Origin: Polytrichum commune
Lineage: Eukaryota > Streptophyta > Polytrichopsida > Polytrichales > Polytrichaceae
NCBI GenBank assembly: GCA_950295325.1
Contig: OX485805.1
Span: 37,621,501-37,685,500, forward strand
Reading direction: 5' to 3'
DNA length: 64,000 nt
Part shown: in pieces, positions 43,272 through 56,494 of the stretch
Position numbering within the stretch: position 1 is the first letter of the stretch
How the letters are laid out: each line of letters starts with the position of its first letter
Notes under the pieces: generated by a model
Told to the model about the DNA's origin: nothing
Database searches by the model: none
What the model saw: the letters and a program-made list of their open reading frames with translations, nothing else
Position numbers and translations under genes: made by a program

Positions 43272-46200
43272 TGGGGAGTCACCAATTCGATTTTTGGAGT
43301 AGCCGAATAAACTAAAGCGTGCGCACTTTGTCTCCGAGTGGTGAGGGAAAGCTGCACAAGACCCCGCAGATACGTCCGACCTAGTGGTCACTGCGTCCGA
43401 CCAATCTATACTGGATCAGTGTTGGTTGTGCCGTTGAATCGTGTCCAGTGTCTGGCAACGTTGGAGATGGCGTTTTGCAGTTGTCATTCTCCTCCCAGGT
43501 ATTAGGTTCATGGTTTTGTTGCGTATCCTTGAGATTCAGCTGTGGCCAGTTCTTGGCCAATTCTAGGTGTATAAACAGCCAAGAGTTCTAAACGCTAATT
43601 TCCGAAGCGCTCAGTGCGAGCATCAAGTGACAAAGTGTATAGACCTTTCTGGTTCACGTGCTGGCCGTGGGACTCCATCACGTGGATGTATCTGTGAATG
43701 CACATTGGGATGACCATCAGAGACGGGAATCTGAATCTGATTATTTATGGAACGCTCTTGCCGAAAATTGAGGTGAAATGAAGCTGTTGTCGTCTACAAA
43801 ATCCACTCAAGAATGTTTGATCCTCGGAGACGAAGTCTATGCTGTCTACTTCCTATCTTCATGATCGGTTTGGATAAGTAAACAGGCAGCTCTCCTGTTC
43901 GTGCTCATTCAATCTCCGTTCTGGTGATCGATGACACATCCTGCTTGTTCAATTTAACCGTCTACCCTCACAGCTACATGTTTCCAGGAAGTAGTTGTCA
44001 AAATCTTCCCATTGAGAATTAGCAGTGAAGTTCAGAGTGTGCACTTGCCAACAGGAAGTGGGTTATGAACAGGTGGATCTCAGATATCTCTTCATCTTCA
44101 TTCAGTGAAGCCGGGATATTCGTTGCAATTTGGCGAACAGTGTACTGTGCATCTACACAAAAAGCTCGAACTCCCACAATCTTGGGAAGCAATAGCTGTG
44201 AAATCTTAGGACGCAGCTCAAGAAACAGCCACACAGCTCACGATTATAAATTTCACATGCAGCTCTGGATCTTCGATGCACTGAACAACATCGCAACACA
44301 ACCTTAAAATGTGAATATTATTAAATGAAAGAACACTTGAAGATTATCCACTTATGAGATGTGGGAAATAAATTATAGTTATTGATAGAATCTTAGCATG
44401 AAACGGTTATCAAGTTTTTAAAAATTGAAAATTGAAAGTTCATCCGTAGAACTCTGCCCTTTGTGATGTTAGGATTTTGTCAACATGCCGATCAGGAATC
44501 ACACCCATGTCATAGGATATTGACACAACAACCAAGTGGTTGAACCTTGCTTCACTACCCAGATGATTTGCTAAGGCAGCATCTATTACAACTACACTAG
44601 ATAGTCTTAATACTGTGGGCCACAATACTTTTATAATGCACATGCTAATTTTCATAATGAGTACTAATGTGGACCACATTAATTTTCAACACATGCTAAA
44701 TTTTTAGTAGGGAAGTAGCATGGGCCACATTAATTGTTTTCTATAAAAAATTAGTATGGGTGATTATTTATTTTGTGCTAATTTTGTCCCATAACAAATA
44801 TTCAATGTGTTGGACGAAAATCTTCATGAAGATTCAGGGGAAGACCCAAGTCTTGGGTGCATGTTAATTCCACCTTAACTAGAAAATTAATTTGACCCAC
44901 ACAAATTATTTCCACCCATACTTATAGGATTATTTTGTCATTCAACAGCCAACATGAGTTCGTTATTAACTGTGATCTTGGCCATACACTCTAATTATGT
45001 ATCTTCTTCTTAGCATACGAAGATGCTCCAAACTTTCTTCCCCTCCTCAAATCGTCCAAGATGAATTTTCTTTATGGGTTTTATTTTACACTATCACAAA
45101 CTAAGAGCAAAAGGGTTAAGAAAAAGTCCTCCATATAGTAAAATGGCCCAATCACTTCATATACAACATTATTCATGTTACTACCAATATTTACATTGGA
45201 TGGTTTTGGTTTCCTTAATGTCCATGTATAGTCATTATTGTTAAATCCATCCTTTTATGTTGTCTTTGTTAATTGCCTCATGGTGAACCTTTGATATTTT
45301 GTGTACTTGGTAAGCTCTCAATGCTTATTTCAATAGCCATCTCTTTTAAAACTTGAACAAAGAGTCGCCATCACATAAGTTTATTAATCTAGATTTATCA
45401 TATTCTGACATATGTACTTTTCATGACTTTAAATATTTTGAAGTTGGAATTTTTCATATTTTTTGAATTCAATATAAAATTAAGGGCAGTATTACAAAAT
45501 TCATAGAAAAAATATCAATTTAATGTAATTTCATCATGTTTTGAACAAATTTTAGACAATTATGTGTTTAATACATCTACTTGCACATTATTTTCTCTTT
45601 CTTCTAAAATATATATAGACTTTTCTTGAAATTTTCAATCCCAACATAAATTACTTGGTTTTGTATATCAATGTGTTTTTCGAATGTTTATGATGTTTTC
45701 GTTCACAATATTCAAAGTTAGTATATAATTTTGAATGATTCACTTTCACTTAACATATGCACAGTAATAGACTTATGTAATTGACTGTGCTTGCGCCCCA
45801 AACAAAAGTACATTATTCCTTATCTATAGTTGTTCCATTGTGTAGTTGTCAAGTTATGCTAGAAAATTCTAAAAATTATTTTGGGGTAGCCCAAAAATAG
45901 AATAATCTCATGGATATAGTTGAGCAAATTTGGGCACATGTCTCAATAAATTATGGGTTACCCCACAAATATGCAAGTATGTTTATCAAAGGACATATAC
46001 ATCCACAAAAATAGGCTTACAAGGTCCGCTCATGAAATAGTTGAATCACTCGCCAACAAGCTTGACTTTAAGCACCCATTTTGAGATAATTGTGTTCTCC
46101 CTAGCCGGTCGATCCAAAATCTCCCATGTTTGATTTCTTGCAATCCATTCCAACTCTTGTCTAATTGCTTCCCTCCAACCTTGATGTTGAGATGCCTCTT

Positions 46201-46734
46201 CATAATTCTCTGGTTTATTGATTTATGCATTGTGCACATGGTCATTGTGTCTCATCGGTGGTGTTCTTAATCTTGTTGATGCACTCCTCAATACTGACTC
46301 CTTTTGTTGTGTGCTGTGTGATGTTGGTTTGGTGGGAGCAACTACACGTGTCCTTGTCTAGCTACTTGTTATCCCTAAGTGTCATAAGATGTGTTTTGAT
46401 ATTTGTGGTGTGAGTTGTGGTGTGGGTTGTCAGTCATCAAAAATGGATTGATGTCATTGGACATGTCATTGTTGTGGTAGTTGATATACAATAAGGATTC
46501 TATAAGCGTTATCCCAATAAGCGTTATAATTTCATATATATTAAGAAAATTTTACTCTTCTACAAAAACATAATTGATAAGACTAGTGAGTGTTATGTGT
46601 TAAGTGTTATAACATGCTCTACTCCCTTCTTTTTTAATTGCACCTTTATAAGTGTTAATTTTGAGAAAATCAAGGTAATGATATATGAGAGCATACATTT
46701 TAAACATGTAATCACATTTATTCCATATTCGTTT
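43272..46734. other. spacer, no gene recognised
   Basis: No coding region can be supported. Between about 44,600 and 44,760 the phrase GGGCCACA(TTAAT) recurs several times in loose direct and inverted order, probably an old repeat. The rest is AT-rich. Confidence 0.45.
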
Positions 46735-47437
46735 GAGGGTCACACGATGAGAATATTATTTCTACCTCCAAACACCACAAGTCGTTTTCAACCTTTGGAT
46801 GCAGGCATTATTGCATCTTTAATTTCAAGGCATAATACCGAAAGTTGGTGATTCAATATCAGATAGATTGTTTTAGCGCAAACAAGGTGTTTGCAATTGA
46901 TATATATCAAGCTGTTGTTATGGTTGAGTGGGCATGGCGTACAAGAATTATCACATTGACAATTCAAAATTATTGGAGGCACACGGTGTTCTTTCGATCT
47001 TTATTGAGAGGTTGATATAGGAAACTAGGCGCTTGGTAAAGGTTGACGAAGTTGCTACTCCACTTCATCAATTGACGTTGTTGTCATCTGGTAGTGAGGT
47101 GGGTGACGTGATGAATGCTCATGAATACCTCAATTATGAGATGGAGTTTGATTTAAACAACCCCTATGAACCTACCGATGAGGACGTTTTGGATATGTAC
47201 TCCTCATAACATCAAGAAATTGATGTTGATGAGGTTATGATTGATGTGGTAGAAAAAGTTGTAGGATTGAGTGTTGCTGAGCGTTCTCTAGAGACTTTGA
47301 AGAAATGCTTTGAACAAAGACCAAATGATGCCCTATCACACATCGGGAGCATTCAAGGACTCCAGAAGGAAGTTTCATCTCATCATTTGGAAGCTTCCCG
47401 TTAGACTACTATAGACTCTTTCTTTCGGTTAGTTTAG
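46735..47437 (+). pseudogene. pogo/Tigger-like transposase C-terminal relic
   Basis: The plus strand reads LFLPPNTTSRFQPLDAGIIA, the conserved block of the DDE_1 (CENP-B/pogo) transposase family. Later, in shifted frames, come WAWRTRIITLTIQNYWRHT and then RSLETLKKCFEQRP, and finally TTIDSFFR, the usual C-terminal ending of Tigger-like transposases. Stops and frameshifts separate the pieces (for example TAG before TTIDSFFR), and the N-terminal DNA-binding part and first catalytic residues are missing. It is an old, dead copy. Confidence 0.8.
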
Positions 47438-47797
47438 TTAGAAGAATCTCATCAAGTTACTACTATAATATAGATTATTTCTTTCAATCAGTTTAGTTGA
47501 ATTATGTATTATCATTTCTACTTTCATTTTTCATTTTTATGGAACGTTTTGTTCTTCATTTTTAGAAATTTTAAGTGTTATTTCTATAAATGTTATTAAT
47601 CATTGGTATGAATTCTATGAGTTTTACCTGTTATAATCCTATATATGTTATTTTTTAGCTACTCCCGATTTGTAACACTTATATAGAGTCTTGACTGTAT
47701 GTTCGTCCCACTCTAATTCTGGTGAAAGATCATTAATTTGTCAGAATGTGCACTATCTGTAGGAGCCAGCAAAATTAGGCGTATCTTTGGTGGGTAT
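47438..47797. other. AT-rich spacer
   Basis: No gene is seen between the transposase relic and block copy 2. Confidence 0.5.
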
Positions 47798-48477
47798 CAA
47801 TCGTCATTCACGTTGTTTTGTTTCCTTCCTTCAGTAGTCGTATGTTTAGTTACCTTATCAACTCGACCTGACTTGAAGTTCTTGAGTATTACCTTCTCTA
47901 TGCTGTGTCTCTTTACTGTTACTGTGAGGTTAGCAACAACAGTTTTACGCATCATTGTAAGACTTGTCTGCGACGAGAAGCACCTTGTGTCATCACTCCA
48001 AAGAATTTCCATGGAGACCCAGGTCAAAGGCTGATCCTTGCTTTATGCGAATTGCTCATCAAGAAGAAAAATCATGACACCTGGCCATGGCAATTGCCGT
48101 TGAGACATATTGCAAGTACTAGGAGGCCAGTAGCCAGCAGCATTGCAAGAGCTTTAAGTTCATCATCGACGCACGGGATTCGGGAACACGAAGACGTGAA
48201 CACAATTTCACGACTCCCCTGCCAGCATGCAAAATCTCAGTATAACAATCAAAAGCACATGTTATCAGCTCTGGACTCTGCAACGATTTTCCAAAGAATG
48301 GTGGAAGAATCTTTATTTGCAACCTCATCAATCAGGACCAGGAATTTCACAAAGAATTGTTTCCCAGCACTGAATAGACATCTTGAGATGCAACCACTAT
48401 CTCGGAATTTTTGCCCATAGCTTCTTGAGGCCGGGTTCCTCAATATCTACTGTATACATATTATATTGCTTATATGA

Positions 48478-48606
48478 CTAGTTGAACACATCATTCTTCA
48501 GCTCTCTGCCGAACGCCATGATTCTCAATCGGCCAGCCTCATCAGGAAATGGATATATAAGCATCTCCGACCATCGATCAAGCGCCCCAACAAGTCCTGT
48601 GGTGAC
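48478..48606 (-). CDS. conserved exon-like frame in the duplicated block, copy 2
   Basis: After the acceptor GGTATTCACAG the frame reads VTTGLVGALDRWSEMLIYPF, then PDEAGRLRIMAFGRELKNDV, FN and TAG: 42 codons. Copy 3 keeps it with one Leu-to-Ile change and copy 1 has a stop. Protein-like wording plus a conserved acceptor suggest a last exon of a second, minus-strand gene or of a longer transcript from the hydrophobic-protein promoter. Upstream exons are not resolved: a candidate after TTCTCTGCAG (near 48,853) reads AKAAPLGLFRAQSIIIYDEA and then stops. I do not recognise the family. Confidence 0.4.
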   Translation of the reverse strand, partial: VTTGLVGALDRWSEMLIYPFPDEAGRLRIMAFGRELKNDVFN

Positions 48607-48923
48607 CTGTGAATACCAAAAACAAACCAGAAATGTGAAATTATTCGTGACAGATGCTTACAAAACCCAGCCACGTGACCAGTCTTCATGCGTTCTGTAA
48701 GTAGAGAAAGTATACTGCAAAGCACAAAGCTCCATGATCAGAGTAAAGTACACGACTTTCACTACGTACGACCGATGCAGCTCTAATTCCCGGCTTCATC
48801 GTAAATGATGATCGATTGTGCACGAAACAATCCAAGAGGTGCTGCTTTGGCCTGCAGAGAATTATTCGCAATGTATAAGTGCCGAACCTGACTTGATGGA
48901 GACGAACGCAGGTTAAGTTTGTT

Positions 48924-49298
48924 CTACACGGCGATGGTGGCGAGAACGAGGCCCAGAAGCGAGTTCACCAACGCGCCCAGGAGGCTGAGGAGGGTCGTGG
49001 TGACAGCGCCCACCGTCACCTGAATGCCACCCACGACCTGGGTGAGGATCACCTCCGTGACACCCAGGGGGAGGTCGATGGAGCTTGTGATCTCGTTCCC
49101 CAGGCTGTTCACCAAGCTCAGGACCAGGCCCAACGCCTCTTGGGTGACGGTGACGACGGCTGTGACACCCGCCGCGATGTCGATGCCGTTCACGTTGATG
49201 CTCACAGGAGTCTGGTTCTTAACACTCACCCCATGCACCGCCATGACGGCGGCCAACAGGACCATGCAGATGAGAGCGCTCTTCGCGGCTGACGCCAT
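48924..49298 (-). CDS. small secreted hydrophobic protein, copy 2 (124 aa)
   Basis: Nearly identical to copy 1. It lacks one Ser-Val pair just after the signal peptide (HGVSVKNQ instead of HGVSVSVKNQ), an in-frame 6-bp difference, and has LLGALVNSLLGLVLATIAV at the end, as in copy 3. The start is chosen as for copy 1. The TATA box at 49,435-49,441 is conserved, so it is probably expressed. Confidence 0.85.
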   Translation of the reverse strand: MASAAKSALICMVLLAAVMAVHGVSVKNQTPVSINVNGIDIAAGVTAVVTVTQEALGLVLSLVNSLGNEITSSIDLPLGVTEVILTQVVGGIQVTVGAVTTTLLSLLGALVNSLLGLVLATIAV

Positions 49299-49434
49299 TT
49301 GATCGCTCGATCCAACTCTCTGGATCCTCCTGAAGTGCTGGAGCTGTAGAAAGCTGGAGAAGAATGAGGAGGATGGATCTGGTAGCTGCAGCTGCAATGA
49401 AAGATGATGGTGAACTCCGAGGACGGTGTGCACA

Positions 49435-49441
49435 TTATATA
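49435..49441 (-). promoter_or_regulatory. TATA box of hydrophobic protein gene copy 2
   Basis: TATATAA on the minus strand, 137 bp upstream of the start codon, with the same context as in copy 1. Confidence 0.75.
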
Positions 49442-50034
49442 GCTCATCGCCTCCGTCATACATGATCTGGACACCTCTAGCAACGTCGACGCGTGATTCC
49501 ACCCCATGAAAGTGTTGTCGACGTCTTATCTGCCAATTGATAATCCTTCATGAGTCGTGCCTCGATGTTCCTTGGATTGGGATAATCTTCTTCCGGTGCA
49601 CTTTAGGCTCACTTTAGGCTGCACTGCAGCTGCCTGCATGGCCGGCCACTTGCAGTTGGGGAACGCTGACTTTCATGTGCATGCATGGGGCTTATAAGTA
49701 TGTGCCTATGTAGACTGCTTATGATGTACCCAGTGATTGGGGAGATTTTTGGGCATAATCAGTTGAGATCCTAGTGTTTGCAAGTCAGCATATTGACATT
49801 CTTTGGTTTTTCGATACTAATTCGGGGTATATTCCATAAATTCTTCTAAAGTGATCGGTAATTCTCCTGAGGTTTTCAACTTCAACTGGTTATTTCTCAG
49901 ACTCCACCGGTTTATCTGTAACTAACTGCCGGTTCTCCCCGATCAGTGGATGTACCAAGTTAGGAAGCTCCCAAAAGGAGTCAAGGTCTGGCTTAACCTA
50001 CCAACTTAACCTCAATTAACTCTTTTTCAGTGGC

Positions 50035-51324
50035 TGCAATGCATGGCATCACAGGAGCGAGGACTCTTGGTCACAGAAGACATCAGCACTTTAACCTTGG
50101 CTTGCACAATAAACTGTACCTAATTGTTACAATATCTGAGACGATTTTCTTTGTTATAATCATCTGGTTGACTGCACACCAACTTGAGGGTAAATCCAAA
50201 TTGACTTTTCTTTTTGTGGCCTCTTGGGAGAATATGTCATTAGAGTAAGTGAATTCTATGAATTGTACTTTGATGTTTTGGTTGGGAGCAAGTGAGGGTT
50301 TGGTAGTGGGTATGGTGTCTAGTATATACGCCATGCATGGTCTTCAACAAGCAAGGCATTTGCACCTTGGGAAATTGCAAGTACGTGGCAATAACCATGA
50401 TGGTGACATATTGTCTAGAGTCCTAATATTTAGTTTCCCGCCGTTTATGAGTGTAAGACATTGGGTTGTTGGGTGGGCAAAGAGAGTATCGGCTAGTGTG
50501 TGTATTGCCTTACAACGTCTATCAACTTTGAGATTATAAATGTGTTTATTTATGCAACGTGAGAGTAGGTCGAGGCATGTGTCATTTGTTCTCGAGCATA
50601 GGTTGCATAGTGGTGGGATGTCTTGTTTTGGAGCATGTTTTTGAGCCCCATTACAAGCATGCATCTAGTTTGGCATTTTTTTGTGAAACATTGCAGCAAG
50701 GAGACACACAACAGAAAGATCAAAGAACTCAAAGGCCACACAAGGCAAGTTATGTATGGCAGGTATCAGATGCAAGAGAGGGATCGAAGTACTTAAGAGT
50801 CACACAATACCAACACATATTATGGGTGGTGGGTATGGGTGTTTTTGAGGCGACAACCTTGAAATCATCTTTTGGTAAGTCCCAAATTGGTGTTGTGGTA
50901 GTAGCAACCTAGGAGGAGATTTTGGGTGAATTTTTAGAAGTGGATTTGTATCGGAATCTTGAGAAATGTATTTATTACTTCTTATCCTAATTTTTTTTTC
51001 TTGAGATCCTAAGATAAATATACGGTTATAAATATGAATGCTCCAAAATTTTACAATTGAGATACCATCCCTTCAAAAGACTTGAATCCAATATAACATA
51101 AATGAAGGGGCCTCATAATGTATGCCAAGAATAATAATTTCTCCCCCCCCCCTCCCAAAAAAAATGTCAATATCGCACATATGTACAACATTTTACACTT
51201 GATGAGGGCCCCAGTGGAAATGCATCAAGTCTCATGGTCAAATCGTATCTCACATTCATTTCTTCATGTCATTAAAAAAACAATTCTCAATAGTCTTTGG
51301 GATTCATATTGAGATACCACAATA
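50035..51324. other. spacer, no gene recognised
   Basis: Frames up to 117 aa occur but none has recognisable features. A C-run at 51,142-51,154 is present. Confidence 0.45.
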
Positions 51325-51482
51325 TTATTAAGCATTATGTGTTCGTTCATATGGGCTCTAAGAATATAATCATGGGATGCCCCAACCTAGTGTACATTAA
51401 GTCTGAATTTGCACTAGGTTGGAACACCCCATAATTATTATTCTTAGGGCCCACATGAACGAATGCGCAATGCTTAATAATT
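51325..51482. repeat. long foldback (68-nt arms, ~19-nt loop)
   Basis: The left arm, 51,325-51,392 (ATTATTAAGCATTATGTGTT ... CCCCAACCTAGTG), pairs with the right arm, 51,412-51,482 (CACTAGGTTGGAACACCCC ... CGCAATGCTTAATAAT), with a handful of mismatches and small bulges. It could be a foldback MITE or the source of a miRNA-like or siRNA hairpin. Confidence 0.85.
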
Positions 51483-54400
51483 TTATGACAACATTTCCAA
51501 CCTTGAATTAATCAATACATCTGGGACTTAAAGCACCAAAGCTGGTGCAGCAACAATAAGAACTTTGTATCAGTTTTGGTATTCTCCTTCCAAATGACCA
51601 CTTTTGAGCCCCAAAAGCACCTAAGAGACGCCTTCACCTTGGCCTTCACAATACCATGATAACCCCTTTTGCCATGTTCGTCCATGTCAACTTGGATCAT
51701 GACAAAAAGTATATTTTTATGGTAGTTGGAAAACTACCATAAGATTAGGCTCTTTGATCCTAATTGTCATATAAGGATAAAAACAGTAATGTACATTGTA
51801 TTCTAGGTGGTGAAAGAAGTTAAATTAGACCCACTTCAGCCATGGAATTATTGCTCCCATAATTTGTGCACAAATTCCTCGATTGAAGGCCTAAATGAAA
51901 GGAGGGGAGGGTTTCACATACAGGACCCAAAGGCACACACGTATGTACAAGATAGAAAGCCCCGGCGGTATGCTGTAAGTAAAGTTGTTACCAATTTGTA
52001 AGGGAATGGGAGTCGTGGCGTCTGTGTAAACTCATCCATCGTGGATGAAGGGGCTCTACTAAAACCTACACTATTTAGTGTCACCAATTCTAATTGTCTT
52101 ACTCGATACTAAATGTAAACCACAGTATAATGTCGCCAACACTAAACGTTAACCCAACATTGTTTTTCATTCCATGCAATTCTTTGGGGGGGGTTTATAG
52201 ATTTCCAAAATTCCTTTTCATGTCCAGTGGTTCATAAGGCTTGTAAGGAAATGTGGAAAGAGTGGGAACTTTGCTCATGTCCCTTGATTGATAATGGGAA
52301 TGTTTAGTTGTACATGAGAAATTATGTAGATGGGACATTTTGCATGGATGATGGGAATGTGCTACTTGGGAGTTTTTTCAAAGGGAAAATTTTAAAATGA
52401 ACAATCATACACATTCCATGAACTTGGTCTAACCTATAAGTAGGCTCTTCCCACTTACAAGATGAGACTTAGGGGTGTTCGCCAAAGGATTTGAATCTTG
52501 GACCTCACTATCCAACTTCAACACCTTGGCCACCAACTCATTGCACATTACCTATGAAATTGGAGGGCTTTTAAGCACTTTATATGTAAGCGAGCATTTA
52601 ATATCTTGTAATGTAAGAATGTAGAAATTAAAACACCTCTCCTTCATCCAAAATAAAAACTTGCCCCTTATAGATTTTTGTCGGATTCATCTCAAATAAT
52701 TTGAACTAGACTAATTTGGGGTCTTTGATTCAACTTAAATCCGGTATCTAAATGACTAAAAATATAAACTTGAGGCTTGTTTACTATTTCAAGGCTTCTT
52801 GTTGGATGAATGAATAACACTTGTAGGCGATAATTCCCTCTCTCTCTCTCTCACATTGGTAATTTCTTACGAAGGTGATTCACATCTAGATCTAGACTAG
52901 ACCTACAAGATCTCTAAATTGGAACAGAGATAGTACATTTTTTCATGGACGTTCACTAATAAACATGCAATTAGTATGAGATGATTAGCAAATCCAAATC
53001 AAAGTTGTTATCACTTTTTTGATAATTTTTGGAGCTCATAATGATACATTATTCATTATCAAAGTTAAAACCGTGAACTAGCGCAGATAGAGTCAAGTGT
53101 GGAGGGGCCATCATGTTTTAAAATAAAATTATTGTATTCTCATTATTGAAAAGTTGAAATTGTCCCTTTGATTGAGAGGAACAATTGTGAGATTAAACAA
53201 ATTCTCATATATTTGATGCATCTCACATTGGGTTGTCCCACGATGATTCCCCTCTATCATAGGGCATACAAACTTTTCATTTATAACATTGTGACCCATG
53301 GGAGTTAAGGGGTATGTCCCATGTTCTTCCCATGAGACATGGTTGGAAGTTGCTTGTGCTTAACTAAATACATGGGTTTTCCCAACTATGTTTTTATTGT
53401 TGAGTGTGGAGTACACAATGGGATTTGTAGACACGGCCCAATCTCTTTTCAATATATGTATGACACTTGAAAGACACTTGTTATACTGAGATTGACCTAC
53501 TTGCTCAAAGTATAGACATTACTCTAGGATTCTTTTATGAACACATTGACAGAGAAATGACAATCCTCGTGATTTGCAATTGTTGATCAAATGAAACAAC
53601 TCCTAGTTCAAAAAAACATATAAAAACATATGTGAATGTGAAAATGCCCACCATAGGGCCACATATTTCAGAGTGGTTTGGTAATATTTGAGTAATTACA
53701 ACAAACACATTGAACCAAATAGGTCTAGGCATTCATATTGGATGGGGCTTGCCTTTTCATAGCAATATGAATATTGGATGACTATGGGGTGAATGGAACC
53801 TCAATGTTCTTTTTGTTGGTTTTATGAGTATTATGTGTTGGCTACACAAATGCAAAATGAAGAATGGCAATTGGCTTTTATTTTATTTTACCCAAAATTT
53901 TAATTTGATGACATGCTATTGGTTTTTTCCTAGAATTTGAAGATACACACTAATATTGCAAATGGATTGGCAACAACATGTGTTTTGTATGTGACGTTTG
54001 ATGCAAAGGAGCCAACAACCTGCCAAATCATGTGCCCCATTGATTGTTTTTGTCAATTGGAAAAAACAAAATTGATCCATGAGAGGAATAAAATCAATAA
54101 TTTTGGGTGCAATGCGACCTCATGGTCACAAACCTTCAAATATATATGCAAGTAACATGGGGATGCATAGTTGAAGCTCGGGTATCTTTGTATGAGATCA
54201 TTTTTTTGTTGACATTATAGGACTTTTTGGATAAATTTTGAGGTCACTTTGTGTCACTCAGTGAGTAGGTCTTCCTTTGGCTATATTAGAATAAGTTATT
54301 ATAATTTGAGCATGTCTACTACAAAATAATTAAACACTAAAGACCAATTAACGGGGAGAACCAACTACTAAAACCCCATGAAATTAACTAAACTAATATA

Positions 54401-56269
54401 TACTAGTAATATAACATTTACAGTTTAAAGCAACAATACAAGAAATAGACAAAGAAATTTAGTGAACAACCAATTGATAACCAAGAAATAAGGATATTGA
54501 CCAAGTTGGCTCAAATTTCTCCCCGTTCACTATGGAAGACAAAAGAGTAAAACCTTGCCTTCATGAGAACATGCCTTTTACAAGACAATAATTGCTATGA
54601 TGACTCCTTATCCATGGGTGATTGATTGATGGGTTATCCTATAACTTTGGACTTTGATGTATTCCTACATTTATCTTGTTGCTACGTGCTACACCACACT
54701 CCATCTGTAATGGTTGTTCAAGGATCTAGAATCCATGTGCTTTCAACCTTTGTGTTATAGCCTTCAAGGTTTGAATTTTTTATGGGTGACGTTAGTGACA
54801 TGGTTTTATGACTCGAGTGTGTGCCTTGCACTACCTATCAAGATGCATAAATGACATAGGGGGAATAATAATGGGCATGAATCCATGGATCATCCGATTG
54901 TTGTTGATGTGGAGATTTATCTTTCACTATCCCAATTGAAGGAACAACTTGCCAAGATGTCATTATTTCGAAACATATTGTGTAGGTTAAAGGTATGTGA
55001 GAATCTTATAGATGCTTTCTTAACTGTAAAAATGTACAACTCTCCTATATTTGTATTTTAGAAACAAAAAGGCATGCTACATTCTAGAAGATTCTCATCA
55101 CTTTACAATCTTTGTTTGTTTCATGTTCACATACCTTCAAATGATTTTGCACTATTTATACACTATAATGATATGAAAACAATAGACACCGTCATTTTGT
55201 TTCTTCTTAACAATTTTAGAAACTCAATTGTTAGTTAAAGGAAGAACAACCACAAGAGGAGAGCCCAATGACTCGGACCCTTCAAGAACACAAAGAAATG
55301 AGATCCATCACCAAGTCATGGCCTCTTAGTAAATTGTTAGATTGCTCCCATGAACAATATCAAACTCCTTCATACTTACACCAAACCTATCAAACTCATT
55401 GAGAGTACTTTTGTTGAGCTCATGCATTAGTTGAATTGAGGTAAATTGGCCTTGTTCGGTTATTTATCTTGATTGGACACCTATATTTAAATTGTATGTG
55501 GTTAGGTTAGATCCATGAAAGGCACCCAACAAGACATGTGTCTAATCGAGATTGGACTACATGCTAAAAATTTATCAATTGAGCTAGAGTAATAGTCAAC
55601 AACAAGGGGGACTAGGTATTCATTTAAACAATTAGCACATACACATTTCAATAATCATGATAACAAAATCAAGGCCCCTTAAATATCATCCAAAGCCCGT
55701 ACCGTGGAAAATAGAAAGCCAATTTTGCAAGTGATGGGCCCTCAAGGATATTGTAAAGTGAAAGTGGATCACGATGAGGGGCTCCAACATATGTTTGGGT
55801 TCGGGTCCACACCGTGGCAATATAAATTTTTAGCAGCCACTAGCAATTAAGTTGATTATCACAAGCCTTAGTATGTGTTATTCCCACCATTAATTTATGT
55901 GATGAATATGACGCAATATCCGGTAGATCAAGAAACACTTTCCACTTGTTCTCATGTGGACCCTCGAGCCTTTAAGGTCTAGTGTATGATGAAGTTGGAC
56001 CGACTCCAGCTTGTCAACTAATCACATTATCTGCATATCATGGCTAAGAGCCCTCAAGCTCTCCTACATGTAATGTGGCCCTAAACCACCTCAGTGAGGT
56101 CACTTCTATTTGTTTCCAAAACAATTGCAACATGTTTTGTGGGCGCAAATCAAACATGCATTCAAGCAACATTGTTTAGGCATTGTCATTTTTATGAGGT
56201 CGGACTTGGACCAATAAATTATACTATTTGGTGACCATGTCTATCAGTTAGATAGACAGTTGCAACTAC
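51483..56269. other. AT-rich region with no recognisable gene
   Basis: No coding region, RNA gene or clear repeat could be supported. A CT microsatellite lies near 52,827-52,851. Confidence 0.5.
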
Positions 56270-56494
56270 CAAAAGAATTTCCATGGAGAAAGTCTGTCGA
56301 CCCAGGTCAAAGGCTGATCCTTGCTTCATGTGAATAGCTCATCAAGAAGAAATATCATGATACATGGCCATGGCGATTGCGGATGAGACGTATTGCAAGT
56401 ACTAGAGGCAAGTACCCAGCAACATTGCAGGAGCTTTAAGTTCATCATCACCGCATAGGATTCGGGAATACGAAACGTGAACACAATTTCACGA

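Larger units (their letters stand above)
47798..50034 (-). repeat. duplicated block, copy 2
   Basis: 2.24 kb matching copies 1 and 3. Compared with copy 3 it has an extra ~220 bp between two GATGTACC repeats (about 49,727 and 49,948) and lacks the 654-bp insertion found in copy 3. Homology to copy 3 ends at CAGTGGCTGC near 50,034. Confidence 0.85.
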
